64,000 bases of DNA. Origin: Heligmosomoides polygyrus polygyrus. Lineage: Eukaryota; Nematoda; Chromadorea; Rhabditida; Heligmosomidae. A program made the translations under genes and the position numbers. Positions within the stretch are counted from its first letter, which is position 1. Each line of letters opens with the position of its first letter. The DNA lies in assembly GCA_947396885.1 (NCBI GenBank), contig OX377205.1, forward strand, positions 72,636,969-72,700,968, written 5' to 3'. This document shows positions 22,040 to 32,539 of the stretch, in pieces. The notes under the pieces are model-generated. The model had not been told where the DNA came from. It ran no database searches and worked only from the letters and a program-made list of their open reading frames with translations.

Positions 22040-24660
22040 TCAAGTGATGACGCCCTTCCATCTTTTCCTTGGGGCTCCTCTCGGACTCTTTCCGGGTGCT
22101 TCGAAATCTAGGGCCAACCTTGTGGGGTGATCCTCTGGTCTTCTGAGGACGTGTCCATACCACCTCAGGCGCTGTTCTCTCATCTTCAGCTGAATCGGGG
22201 CTGTCTTCATCACTGCCCTAACATCCTCGTTTCGCACCCTGTCCCGACGGGTCCATCGACATGCCCACCTCAGCATCCTCATCTCCGCCGCGTGCAGTTG
22301 CCGCTCCGGCGCTTTACCCAGGGCCCAGCACTCACTGCCGTAGAGGAGGGCACTGTTCTATAGAGCTTGCCTTTGAGCGTCCTGGAGCATCTACGGTCGC
22401 AAAGGATCCCCGTGGACTCCCTCCACTTGAGCCAGGCTGCGTTTATCCGTCCCCTGACCGCCTGTTCCACACTTCCTTCCTCGTATAGGTCACTTCCGAG
22501 GTAGCGGAATTCTTCCACCTTCTCGATCGTTTCCCCTTGGCAGTCTAGGATCAATCCAGCGCACCGCTCAGAGCTGACGAACATCGTCTTCTTTACGTTC
22601 AGCCGTATGCCGTTGTCTGCGAGGGCTCTCTGCCACGGCTGCACCTTCTCCTCCAGCTCCTCCTGGTTGTCGGCTACTACGGCGATGTCGTCCGCGTAGA
22701 GGATTGTTCTGAGAGGGCCTTCCTCAAGGTGGTTCACTATAGAGTCAAGTGTCAGCAGGAAAAGGAACGGACTCAGAGCCGACCCTTGGTGTACCCCCAC
22801 TGTGATGTCTACTCTCCTTGTCACCCCGTGTGGAGTTCGTATCGCCGCTTTCGAGCCCTCGTACATGTCCCTTATGACCGTGATCAGACGTTCCGGGACG
22901 CCCCTCCCTCGGAGGGCATCCTGGATAACGGCCCGAGCTAGCCTGTCGTAGGCTTCTCCAGGTCCAGGAATGCCAGGTAGCAGGGTTTTTGTTTCTCCCG
23001 ATATTTCTCCATCACCTGACGAGCGATGAAGATGGCGTCTGTGGTGGACCTTTCAGGCATGAAGCCTCACTGCACCTGGGAGATGGTTATCATCTCCCTC
23101 AGCCTTGAGTCGACCAGTCGTTTGTAGATCTTCATCATGTGTGAGATCAGTTTGATCCCTCGGCAGTTGGAGCATTCGAAAGCGTCTCCCTTCTGTTTAA
23201 AGATGGGGACTATGGTGCTGTTCCTCCAGTCATCCGGCATCTTACCTTCTTTCGTGATTCTATTGAGGAACTGCGTCAGCCAGTTGATTCCGAGGTCCCC
23301 GAGTACCTTCCAAGCCTCTACTGGCACACGGTCAGGCCCTGCTGCCTTTCCGAGTTTCATCTTCCCTATGGCCTTGCGAACCTCTTCTTGCGTCCAGGGT
23401 GGGATGGATCCTTCCGTTGGTTGTTCTTCCTCTGCCTCCCGACGAGGGAACTTTTCGTTCAGGAATTCCTTGAAGTACTCCTCCCATCTCTCTCTGACCT
23501 CGACCGGCTTCCGTAACACCCTACCGTCAGCACTCTTCACAGCCTTCACTACTCGAATGTCGAGGTTAGCTCTATGACGCGCCTTGGCCAGGCGGATGGC
23601 AAACTTCTCTTCCTCTGGTCCGTCTAGTTTCTCGTACAGGGCATCCATTTCCGCGTTCTTTGCCTTCGCTACAGCTGTTTTTGCCAGCCTCTTCACCGCA
23701 GTCTGCACCTCTTCGTTCCAGAACCATGCCGATTTATCCCTTCTGGTTCCTCCCTTTGTTTCTCCCAGGGTTTCCTTGGCATATCTCAGGATTGTTTGGG
23801 CTACCCTCCTCCAGGTCTCATTCACGGGACCAGTTGGATCTGGAAGGCCTGCTTCGTGCACTGCCCTTCGTAGCTCGTTTCACTCTGAACTCCGCAGTCT
23901 CCGCCATCGGATCCTGGGTTCCGTCCTCACTTTGGGCCTGGTGGGTAGAGGTATGCTAAGGTCGGCTACCAAGGGTCTATGCTGTGATGCTACGTCTTCT
24001 CCCGAAATGACCTTCACATCCAGGACTGTTTTCAGGGCAGCCCTTCGAACCAGAATGTGGTTGACTTCCGTCCTTCTTCCTCCGCTAGCATAGGTCACCT
24101 TCTGGCTCTCCCTCTTCGTGAAGAAGGTGCTACAGACAGCCAGGTCGTGGGCGATAGCCAGATCCAGAATTCGTTCTCCATCCGGGTTTATCAGGCCGAT
24201 CCCTTTACCTCCATGAACCCTTTCCACTCTTCTTCTGCCACTCCCCACATGCCGTTCATGTCCCCTGCTATGGAGATGTAGTCGCCTTCTGGTACGGACC
24301 TTATGGCTTCCTCGAGCGAGAGGTAGAAGTCATCCTTGTCGTGCATCCGGTCTGCGGAGCGTAGACAGACATGATGATCCAGTAACCCTCCTTCATGTCC
24401 AGCCGCAGTGACATGATGCGGTCGTTTATTCTTTGGACAGCCGCTACTGAATCCTTGAGGGACTCCGCGACAGCTATCCCTACCCCGTTCCTCTTGGTGT
24501 CCTCTCCGTTGTAGTACAGCTTGACCCTTCTCCAATCTCCCTGGCTTTCGTCCCTTTCCATCGCGTTTCCTGCAGACACAGCGCTGTATCCTTCTGCGTT
24601 TCATCAGGTCAGCCACTTTCCTAGATCTTCCGGTCAGCGTTCCCACATTCAGAGTCTCTC
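22040..24660 (-). pseudogene. RTE-B endonuclease/reverse transcriptase, disrupted
   Basis: Order on the minus strand: an endonuclease opening with LNVGTLTGRSRKV (near 24640), an endonuclease end with QHRPLVADLS, a linker, then RT blocks GKAAGPDRVPVEAWK, NSTIVPIFKQKGDA, VHQGSALSPFLFLLTLDS and the catalytic YADD at 22687-22698. YLGSDLYEEGS and RWYGHVLRRPEDHP follow. Frame breaks lie near 24580, 24250, 23880, 23060 and 22280. The catalytic RT residues survive, but the protein cannot be made whole. A 120-bp region between LKKAY-type and VIRD-type sequence (about 22900-23060) is also damaged. Confidence 0.9.
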
Positions 24661-24904
24661 GCATACATAGGAGTCGAACTAGCTTCTTTAGACGAGGTCG
24701 TTCGGCCCTCGGTAGCCCTCGCATACTGATCACAGAACTCGGGCGGGGGTCCTGGGCGCCACTACCGGGTGACGTCCTAGCCTTTACACTGATTCTATTG
24801 CGACTTGTGATCATGGTTTTGTGACGAGGTTTCTCCATCAGCCGGCCTGTCAACCTGGGCCTGACGCTGGAACCGTTGCCATTTTTGCAATTTTTGCAGG
24901 GCAT

Positions 24905-24984
24905 GGCGTGCCGTAGCCAAGAGTCGAACCTGTGACCGTTTGTCATGAAACTACACTACTAACCACTAGGCTAACTCGGCTCCT
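24905..24984 (-). repeat. tRNA-like head of the RTE-B LINE
   Basis: On the minus strand, TAGCCTAGTGG (A-box consensus, within 24964-24976) lies about 50 nt before GGTTCGACTC (B-box consensus, 24921-24930). The upstream edge abuts the target duplication at 24985, so it belongs to the inserted unit. An acceptor GCCG/CGGC pairing exists but the stem is imperfect. It could act as an internal Pol III promoter. Confidence 0.7.
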
Positions 24985-25003
24985 CTGAAGGTTTTCTAGA
25001 ACC
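24985..25003 (+). repeat. target-site duplication, right copy, of RTE-B
   Basis: Identical 19-bp partner of 21333-21351, at the 5' end of the minus-strand LINE. Confidence 0.9.
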
Positions 25004-25061
25004 TAACAACAACAATGTCCGCCGACGGCCGAGTGGTGATCCACCTGCTCACACTGAAATG

Positions 25062-25310
25062 TGTCCCACTTCAGACAAGGAATCTTCCAGAGAAGAAATC
25101 AAGCTGGCCGAACGGATGGCAAGCATACTCAAGGACTTCGAAGCACGTCAACTTGAAGTTGACGAAGACGAACAGCTGGAAGTGGTGGAAGAAGAAGATT
25201 GGGAACCGCATGATGAACTGATAGACGTGGAGAGGCAAGCAAGCAGTGGACATATGATAACGTTTTCGGGTGGAATGATTTCACTCCCACGTCATTGTGC
25301 ACGACCCTCC
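25062..25310 (+). pseudogene. acidic N-terminal fragment, transposase-like
   Basis: An open stretch encodes an acidic peptide with SREEIKLAERMASILKDFE followed by a run of Glu/Asp and GHMITFSGGMIS. This resembles N-terminal leaders of CENP-B/pogo-type nematode transposases in general style only; I could not confirm a family. It ends without a DNA-binding or DDE block and lies in the interior of the TTCGAA composite, so it may be a relic of that element's own transposase. Confidence 0.3.
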
Positions 25311-25316
25311 TTTTGA

Positions 25317-25682
25317 CCTGTAAAAAAAGGACAACATCCTGAAGGTAGATGTCGAAGCTGCGGGTAGCTGCGAGTAGCTGAAGGAGAAGGATTTGTTATA
25401 ATGACATTGAAGGTGTTGTCGCTGGTATACCTGTGAGGAGCCTGTAGCTTTTATACGCTGTCCAATTGTGACCAGCGCTTTCATACACATTGGGCCTGTG
25501 CATTACTGGTGTTAAAGGTTGTTTATACATCGTTGAGTAGCTTTCTCATTGCCTTGTGGTTAAAAAACCGGTCAGTAATAAACAAGTGGCAAGAAATTTA
25601 CTTTCCACGGAGTACAACTGGAAAAGTAGGCAAAAAACATCTGAAAATGGTATAGATGTCAGAATCGTTCAACTCTCAACCA
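25317..25682. other. no gene recognised
   Basis: Interior of the TTCGAA composite; no coding or structural feature identified. Confidence 0.4.
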
Positions 25683-25815
25683 AACATGAAATGCAAAAAT
25701 GCAGCAGAGCAGGAGAATCGAACCCCTAACCTCCCACCCGTAAAACAGCGTCTCTATCCGCTGCGCTCCGAGCCACTTGCCGACGGAGCATCGCGCGCGT
25801 ACAAGACCCACGAAT
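25683..25815 (-). repeat. tRNA-derived SINE-like segment, inverted copy
   Basis: Minus-strand counterpart of 20836-20990: B box GGTTCGATTC at 25715-25724, then CTCTGCTGCATTTTTGCATT. It is the mirror part of the composite element's arms. Confidence 0.55.
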
Positions 25816-26086
25816 TCTATTGTAACGGACTCCCTACTCCTTGTGTTTAACAACTTGGCAAAAAATAAACACATTTTTATACAACTGAGGGATGAGGATT
25901 CTCCCTATATGACCCGCTCTCCCCTTTCAGACATACGCTCCAGACCCTTCCCTTGTCAGATTGCATACGCACAATTGGGCCACTTTGAATGACGCGCGAA
26001 ACAATACATCGTTCTTATCAAAAGGTCACAATTCCCTGGTTTTCGAAAAGGAGTGCTATTAACTTGTTTAGCGATTGATAAAGAAT

Positions 26087-26117
26087 ATTCGAATATTCGA
26101 ATATTCGAAATTCGAAG
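26087..26117. repeat. TTCGAA block, right end of copy 1
   Basis: A short run of ATTCGAAT palindromes, preceded by TTGATAAAGA exactly as in copy 2 at 63060. Confidence 0.75.
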
Positions 26118-26269
26118 TCTTCGCGTAGTGCTGCCGACAGCGGCCGCTGCGCAGTTCCACGGGGCCGCCACTGTGGAGTGTAGGCAGAGACCAGCCCCGC
26201 CCCCATTTCACTGCCGCTGCCCGCTGCAAAGTGTGCACGCGGCTTATCAGAAGAATACAGAGTGATTGC

Positions 26270-26990
26270 CTAAAAGGGGCTTCTATAAAGGAGCAAAAAA
26301 CTGCATGGTTAGCGCTTTTCTTCAGCCCCTATGAAATTGTTCCTTGCTTTTTTCGGCGCTCGTCCATTACGCTGTATGATGCCATTGATAAAAAAAAGTT
26401 CGAGGTGAGGCGCTGGCTATTTCCTAAATAAGATGTGTGTCTTGCTGGATCGAATTTCCTACCTGGTCGTGTGTGAGGGTTTAAAATTTACAGTTTTTAT
26501 TAAAGTCTGGATCCTTCTTGCTCTCCACAACTTGCTGCTCCAAAAGTCACTTTCTTTGATTTATTGACTTTTGATCTGATTAGGTTTCATTCTTCATTCT
26601 AACTTGAGCACGTATATGTTTCACCATTACCCGACAATTTCTGCACAATGAATGTTATGGTAACGCATTTGTTCAGAAGGACAAGCAAAGCAGTCCCAAA
26701 CAGAGACTGACCGAGGAAGATAAGGTAGTTTACCAGAATTTTAGTTTTGTCTATAAGGTAGTTTACCAGAATTTTAGTTTTGTCTATCTCACCATTAGCA
26801 TAGTGTCATTAACTATTCTTCCTACACAAAACATTTCGCTTTATTTTTAACGCTATCTTAATTTCTCTTGCGGTTCTACTACAAAATCAACTGTGGGCAT
26901 CACTTTTTATATGACGACTTTACTTTGCCGCAAACGTTTCTGCTGTATCGGAACAAGTAGCCACTTAGCGAAACCAAGCTTCTCCCCTGA
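26270..26990 (+). repeat. long direct repeat, unit 1
   Basis: About 720 bp starting AAAAGGGGCTTCTATAAAGG matches 27523-28185 in the same orientation. Unit 1 carries an extra local duplication: a 32-bp block with AGTTTACCAGAATTTTAG occurs twice at about 26724-26787. No protein family was recognised. Confidence 0.8.
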
Positions 26991-27467
26991 AACTATTACT
27001 TACCCGAAGCCAACCCAGTAGAACAAGGAATTCCTTGGAAAACTCGGATAGTCGCTTTGCTAGATAGGCAGTGTACAAACTACCAGCCGTATTTTCGCTG
27101 GTCTAGCCGCCGGTCTGACTATGGCTAGAGCTTCGCCCTAGAAGTTCATCTACACGACTTACTCGTAGTTAAATCAGTTACTCGGAAATTGTATCCGCGC
27201 GAGGTGATCTACCTCCAATGTACAGTTGTGGGCAAAAGTCTTAAAAATCTACCAACGCTTTCTTGACCGGTCCACAATGTGTATTTTTTATGAAGCTTAT
27301 TCATAACGCATCATATTCGCATTATCCTAATTCCAAACGGTCTACACTGGATAGTGATCGATGAAGTCTATGAGTAGTGGTCTGCTAAGCTACACTGTCA
27401 ACTTGTTGTGAAGGCTCTCCATCTGCAGTCGAATTCGCTCGAATCCCCCTTTGAACGGTTGACTCCG
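26991..27467. other. spacer between direct repeats
   Basis: Unique sequence without recognisable genes. Confidence 0.4.
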
Positions 27468-28240
27468 AGCAGAAAATTAGCATTGGTCGTCGCAGTGAGA
27501 TGCCTGTCGAGTGTGTGGCCGAAAAGGGGCTTCTATAAAGGAGCAAAAACATTGCATGGTTATCGCTTTTCTTCAGCCTATATGACATTGTTCCTCGCCT
27601 TCTTCGGCGCTCGTCTCTTACGCTGTATGATGCCATTGATAAAATGTTCGAGATGAGGCGCTGGCCATTTCCTAAATAAGTTGTGTGTCTTGCTGGTTTG
27701 AATTTCCCAACCTGATCGTGAGTGAGGGTTTGAAATTTACAGTTTTTATTAAAGTCTGGATCCTTCTTGCTCTCCACAACTTGCTGCTCCAAAAGTCATT
27801 TCCTTTGATTTATTGTCTTTTGATCTCATTAGGTTTTATTCTTCATTCTAACTTGAGCACGTATATAATTCACCAGTGCACGACAATTTCTACACAATGA
27901 ATGTTATGGTAACGCATTTGTTCAGAAGGACAAGCCAAGCAGTCCCAAACAAAAGCTGACCGAGGAAGATAGGGTAGTTTACCAGAATTTATTTTTGTCT
28001 ATCTCACCATTAGGATGGTGTTATTAACTATTCTTCCTGTACAATACATATCGCTTTATTTTTATTTTTCTTGCAGTTCTACTACAAAAGCAACTGTGAG
28101 CGTCACTTTTTATATGACGACTTTACTTTGCCGCAAACGTTTATGCTGTATCGGAACAAGTAGCCACTTAGCGAAACCAAGCAGAAAATTAGAATTGGTC
28201 GTCGCAATAAGGCCTGTTGAGTGTGTGGCCAAAAAATTTC
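27468..28240 (+). repeat. long direct repeat, unit 2 with its own short repeat edges
   Basis: Matches unit 1. It is also bracketed by a repeat containing AGAAAATTAG and GTGTGTGGCC at about 27468-27520 and 28180-28235, giving a period near 710 bp. This suggests tandem amplification with later deletion. Confidence 0.75.
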
Positions 28241-28700
28241 GCGTGGGTGAACAGATTAGCACTTTCCTACAATGATTCGGAAATATTCGATGTTTTTTAA
28301 CGAGCATTTATGTCGTGATGCCATCACGATGCTTAAGGCTGAGGGGCGGTGCGATGCGCGCGATCACGACGGGGCACTTCGGCTCTTGCGACGTTCGCTT
28401 GTGGATTGCGATCGACTGGATCTCGATCGACGCCTGTTTTCGCTTTGATGATGCTCATGCTCATGACAGCCGCAGTTGGCATCGACCAAGGACTCCAAGC
28501 AAACAACCGGGATGGATGCTCAAGCCAAGAAGTCAAACAAACAAATATTATATTATAAACCGTTGTAAAGGATTATAGAACAACAAATGTATTATACCAC
28601 TGATGTAGTGTTTTAAACTTTACACGTTACATTAAGGATTAGACAATGTCCTTAACAATATTGTTGATCTTAACTCTATTTAATTCTCTATTCATTAGCT
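28241..28700. other. no gene recognised
   Basis: A GC-richer stretch (28320-28520) has open frames on both strands without a recognised family. Confidence 0.35.
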
Positions 28701-28952
28701 AAAACTAGAAAAGAAGCATGACAAGAAGCAGAAGCCCAAAAAGTGCCTTACCAGGAAATGCTTTGAGCTTCTTATGGAACTTCGGAAAGAGAAATATGCC
28801 ATGTGAGAGAACCTGAAACGCTCATTACAAACACACCCTCCAAATTTGCTAAGTGGATCCCCTAAGCGAGTACTGGCTGGTGAAAGCTCGAACTGTCGAC
28901 TGAATATCGCCGATGAAGCCGATGGCGGAGATTTGTGTAGTCGGCGCATCCA
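28701..28952 (+). pseudogene. degenerate coding stretch of unknown family
   Basis: One frame reads KKHDKKQKPKKCLTRKC, then FELLMELRKEKYAM, an in-frame TGA at about 28802-28804, then ENLKRSLQTHPPNLLSGSP and RVLAGESSNCRLN to a TAG near 28952. Composition looks protein-like across the stop. It might be a decayed last exon or a transposon fragment. ACTAG just upstream could be an acceptor. Confidence 0.3.
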
Positions 28953-30108
28953 TTAGCAAGGTTGCTAGTTGCAACGGGAGCGCATTTCTCACCTTGCAGG
29001 AAGACGGTGGCGGGTTTGGTCTCCGTCGATGCTGGTGCAACTACGACATACCTTTACCGAGCTCCTTAAAATGGAACGGTGACAAATTTTGATTAACGCG
29101 TACGGTAAGTCAAAATCTGATGCTAGGTTTGTGATCTGCGCCCTAAATAACACTCATAGTCGAGGTATGGCCGAATGACTTTTGGTTTTCGAACTTTCAA
29201 GCCGTCTCAAGATGAAAAGACCAGATTGAAATACCAGAGGCTGTTCAATAACTCATTTATATTTTTTCAGAGCTTTTATAAAATGCAAAATTTAAATATT
29301 TATATTCAAGTTTTTACGTTTTTAACGTTCAACGGTCCTTTGGTACAGCACCACTTTGTGCAATGGAATACTCCTTTTTCACCCAATGCAGCAGCTTCCC
29401 CAGGGCCAGTGCCCAACGTGCTATTTAGCTTAAAGAGGTGTTACCATACACCCGCGCTGAAATGACACTGTCAATTGCGCTGGAGCACCCTGGCGCGAAA
29501 CAGTCTGTATTTGTCCCTTCCAAAGCTCAGTTTCGGTATTCACGCTTCCATTATTGGCTGTATTTCGGTTGACTAGATTGACTAGAATATAGGATTAGTG
29601 GGTTGTCGAGGAGATCTGGCCAATAGCTGACTGGATAGAAGAAAATGGATGTACGCGTAGTGCATTAAATAAATAAATAAATAAATATATTTATTTATAT
29701 TTATACAAAATCTACTCTTTTGTATATATTATATGCAAGGGTATTCCGTGATAAACAATCTAGAGGTTTAGGAGAGGGTCACCAGTCCATTGGAAGCACC
29801 ATCTCAAGAGATTCAGTCGAAGGTGACTGCTATGTCTTAGTTATTGCACCAGTTATCGTTTGAATGCAAGCCTAACATTGCAGGAAGATGTAAAAGATGA
29901 AGAGCCGGCTGCTGGATCAAAGGTTAACAACAAATTCATTCTATTACTTCGATGGGAAAGCCTTGATAGGGCTTTCTTCAAAGGTCTACGACTTCTGACA
30001 AAAATGATATCGATGATCTGCCTTGTGGTGCTCGCACATAGAACATTCTCGTAGCAAAGGGTATAAGCGCGCATACTCTTATGCGGGTTTGAGAGTGATG
30101 TCAATTTC
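28953..30108. other. no gene recognised; one simple repeat
   Basis: Contains an AAAT/ATTT run at about 29667-29703. GAGGCTGTTCAATAACTC near 29240 resembles mariner-type element ends, but no second end was found. Confidence 0.35.
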
Positions 30109-31243
30109 ACAACAACATCTTCCGACAATCATTCGCTACGACTGCGACACTGGAACGACGGTGGCAGTCCGCATCACCAATACCGCATTGGGGGCGCACA
30201 CCACTACCATCAACAACTTCAACCGCTCGTTCGTCCAGTTTGCAAAAGGAGACACGAACTTTAAAGAATAACCTCGGTCGGGACGCCCCAAGCAGGGAAG
30301 ATTCCATCGTTCTCGATGCTGTCAAGGAGAATCCGAGGCCACCATCCGAAGCCTTGCGACGAGGCTCGGGTGCACCTAATCAACAGCCGTCAGACGCCTC
30401 TGCCTATGCTACCCGATTTCCTTGACCAATAAATAGTAAGCGGTTCATCCGCATATCCATCTGCTGGGCTTTTCTTCTCCCGTCTCGCAACGAATTCTGG
30501 AAGACCTGGCCCCGGATTCATCAACGACTTGTAGCATTTTAACGGAGAAAATACGGTCAAAATTCTTGATAGCGCGGCTTATCAAGCAATGTGGTGAATC
30601 ATTTCACCATATCGCTGGTTGATAAGCCGCGCTATTAGGAATTTCGACAGCATTTTCCCCGTTAAATTGCTGTAAGTCGTTGATGAATCCGGCTCCAGGC
30701 TTTCGAAGATAGGTGTTGAGTTCCCTATGAATCCAACGTATTCCGTGCCGTTTGGCTACTTCGAAGAGAAGAGCCACCCATGTAAGCAAGGTCGAACGTG
30801 CACCTAAAGAAGCTTCTTCTATGCTGCTTTTGGGAGTTGAAGAGAATACTGTACTACGAGCTGCTTCCCCAAGCTCACACCGTCACCCCTCTTGTACTAC
30901 GCCAACCAGAAACTCACGAAAGCTTTTCCGGAAAACCGGCCGACTGCACCTTCTTCATGATAACTCCAGATCCCAGATAGCTAAAGTGACCCACCAAAAG
31001 TCGAGCAGCTGGCCTGAGAAACCGTACCTCATCTATCATATTCTCTTGACATAGCCCCTCAGACCTTGCTCTTTAAAAGCTCTCTTGGCTAAGAAAAGCT
31101 TCATAAAGTTTGAACACTTAGGTCGGGCGATCGCTGACTTCTCCGACTCCCGGTCTCCACATTTTTAGGGAAAGGGCATCGCTGACCTACCCATTAAATA
31201 GACCACTGCGCTAATTAACATTGGTAATTATATTATTGATTGA
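30109..31243 (+). pseudogene. mariner transposase with a MITE inside
   Basis: Order of blocks: an N-terminal helix-turn-helix region (ALGAHTTTINNFNRSF, GDTNFKE then PRSGRPKQ, 30120-30300), a decayed middle (30430-30510), a 181-bp MITE (30512-30692), then YYELLPQAHTVTP (30855 on), a HDN-type block in a shifted frame near 30955, and a C-terminal GIADLPIK..NIGNYIID ending at 31243. Frameshifts and stops separate the blocks. The MITE inserted within the gene, so it is younger than the mariner copy. Confidence 0.85.
30512..30692. mobile_element. 181-bp MITE, long terminal inverted repeats
   Basis: Arms of about 74 bp begin CCGGATTCATCAACGACTT and end near GCGGCTTATCAA. The same terminus forms the 44-bp palindrome at 16493. 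No coding capacity. Confidence 0.85.
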
Positions 31244-31440
31244 TTTGCATTATATGCCCTATCAAGACTTTACGATCAACGTATAAAATCTTATATTTAC
31301 ATCTGGGGACAGAGCAGGATTCAGCATGTTTTTTTAGGAAAAAGAAGCGCAAGTGGAGAAGGAACCGCTGAGAGAGGTTTGTTAAAAGATCTATGTGCAA
31401 AGAGCATGAAGAAATGCGATAATGTTTCAAACAGTACCTG
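31244..31440. other. no gene recognised
   Basis: Short flank after the mariner remnant. Confidence 0.35.
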
Positions 31441-31757
31441 CATTTTTTAGGATGCCCTGCATGCCCTTTTTCTGCAAGCCATAGTGTTTTTAAGTTTTAA
31501 ACCCTAAAAGAAGCACAAATCCATCGAAACGGCCATATATTGAAGAAATTATAATATGTTCTTGAGCGAAACACAAGTAATCGAGTGTAAAATGCAACAA
31601 ACCAGATTAGTGCGTGACGCATTACATATCGCTCATATGTCAGAAAATTTCTATTTTTTCAATCTTTCATATGAGCTTTTAACTTCTTTACTACCTTTAC
31701 TGTGAGCAAAGTTATCAGCTTTCAAACAGTGTTTACTTTTTTGAGACACCCTGTATT
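31441..31757. mobile_element. Tc1/mariner-type MITE
   Basis: The right end TTTTGAGACACCCTGTAT and the 75 bp before it match 50670-50745, next to the transposase scrap there. The left end contains GATGCCCTGCAT, a diverged form. A nonautonomous relative of the family whose DDE fragments lie at 60-165 and 50311-50520. Confidence 0.6.
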
Positions 31758-31956
31758 CACAACATACGCAAATTTCACTTCTCCACAGTCGATCTGAAGC
31801 GAATGGGTAAAAGTGCCAGCGTTCAAACTACAAACTTATTAACGCCACTGTATGTATCCTGTCACATGATATGATAGATATGATAGATATCACCCTGTCT
31901 CCACAGAATTGTATTGCGGGCGGTATCTGCCTGATCACCACTGGCGGAGGATAGTG

Positions 31957-31992
31957 GGCTCCGACGAAGGCGATAAGGCCGAAACGTCAGCC
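31957..31992 (+). ncRNA. hammerhead-ribozyme-like motif
   Basis: In order: GGCT (31957-31960), CCGACGA (31961-31967; consensus CTGANGA), an extra A, the hairpin GGCG-ATAA-GGCC (31969-31980), GAAAC (31981-31985), the cleavage-type triplet GTC (31986-31988) and AGCC (31989-31992). AGCC can pair with the leading GGCT as stem I. ACGT between GAAA and C is self-complementary, as needed for a dimeric stem III. The extra A after the first block and the C for U change are departures from the consensus. Confidence 0.45.
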
Positions 31993-32129
31993 GAATAAAA
32001 CTGTACCATCTCGGCTAGCTGACAAATTCGAAGTGACGACGACATATCCACCATGCCAAGAGTTATGGAAAGTCGAACATGAAGCACTAACAACATATCT
32101 TAAGCAAGGACTACGAAATAGATATTACG

Positions 32130-32539
32130 CAATGCCTTCAAGCAAAAGGATATTTAAGTTAAGTGGTAACCTTCTGAATGAGAGAAGAGAGCAGGGAGGA
32201 GCAGCAGTCTTACCTAGTAAGTTTTAAGTCGGTCAACCCTACTTCGCCCTGATTGCGAATGAATTTCGTCTGACTGATGTTCTAGGTCTGGAAAATGAAA
32301 GTTTAGTTCCACCACCTCTGGTTCGAGAGGGCAGCAGTTCAAAAAATCGGAAATAATCAATTAATTTGTGAAGCAGTTTATACACCAGCGCAGATCAGCA
32401 ACCCTTCGCCTACTTTCTAGAGAAGGTAGGCAAAGATACGATTTGCGGATCTTTGCACGAGATATACGCGAATTCAGGAACTCACGTAATGTAATTAATA
32501 TTTTTCTCTTAAAATTGTTTTGAACTTTTTCAAGTAGGG
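32130..32539 (-). pseudogene. CR1-like LINE, 3' coding segment
   Basis: The minus strand reads LLEKVQNNFKRKILI, then RISRAKIRKSYLCLPSLESR and RRVADLRWC, the region C-terminal to the RT in CR1/Jockey-type LINEs. It is the direct continuation of 35704-35770, from which it is separated by the RTE-C insertion. Downstream of 32350 the frame decays. The 3' end is not clearly defined. Confidence 0.7.
32523..32539 (+). repeat. target-site duplication, left copy, of RTE-C
   Basis: AACTTTTTCAAGTAGGG matches 35688-35703 (AACTTTTCAAGTAGGG) except for one T; TTTTCAAGTAGGG is identical in both. Confidence 0.85.

Larger units (their letters stand above)
21253..22060. repeat. tandem triplication across a LINE/host junction
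   Basis: Units start at 21253, 21552 and 21806, each opening with GGATCCCGCAAACTGACG. Each contains about 99 bp of target-site flank, a TTC microsatellite of different length, and about 110 bp of the RTE-B 3' end. Unit lengths (299, 254 and about 255) differ mainly in the TTC run. The unit spans the insertion boundary, so the amplification happened after the LINE inserted. Confidence 0.9.
21352..24984 (-). mobile_element. RTE-B LINE, full length, decayed, with tRNA-like 5' head
   Basis: On the minus strand the element runs from a tRNA-like sequence (24905-24984) through an endonuclease and RT to a GAA-repeat tail, bracketed by a 19-bp perfect target duplication. The correct length, once the tandem extra units are removed, is about 3.1 kb, normal for RTE. 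The coding region is broken, so the copy is dead. Older fragments of the same family lie at 8316-9118 and 47990-48620. Confidence 0.9.
19360..26117. mobile_element. TTCGAA-satellite composite element, copy 1
   Basis: The left end begins with TATACCTTTGTCC and runs into a satellite of TTCGAA/ATTCGAAT units (19379-19555). The right end has a short inverted TTCGAA block (26087-26117). Inner parts of both sides are inverted repeats of each other, including a tRNA-like segment (20898-20967 and complement of about 25700-25785), GGGAGAATC..CATATAGGGAGAA sequence and TTTTTATAC. The left half matches 60810-61830 and the right half matches 62936-63480, defining a second copy. The interior holds an RTE-B LINE (21352-24984) and a transposase-like N-terminal fragment near 25062-25310. 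Confidence 0.7.

Noticed and set aside
32033..32227. Plus-strand frame resembling a hAT C-terminal dimerisation block (SSKRIFKLSGNLLNERRE).
   Set aside because: The opposite strand at 32361-32539 is clearly CR1-like LINE coding sequence and probably continues through here; the hAT likeness is short and unsupported by neighbouring blocks.
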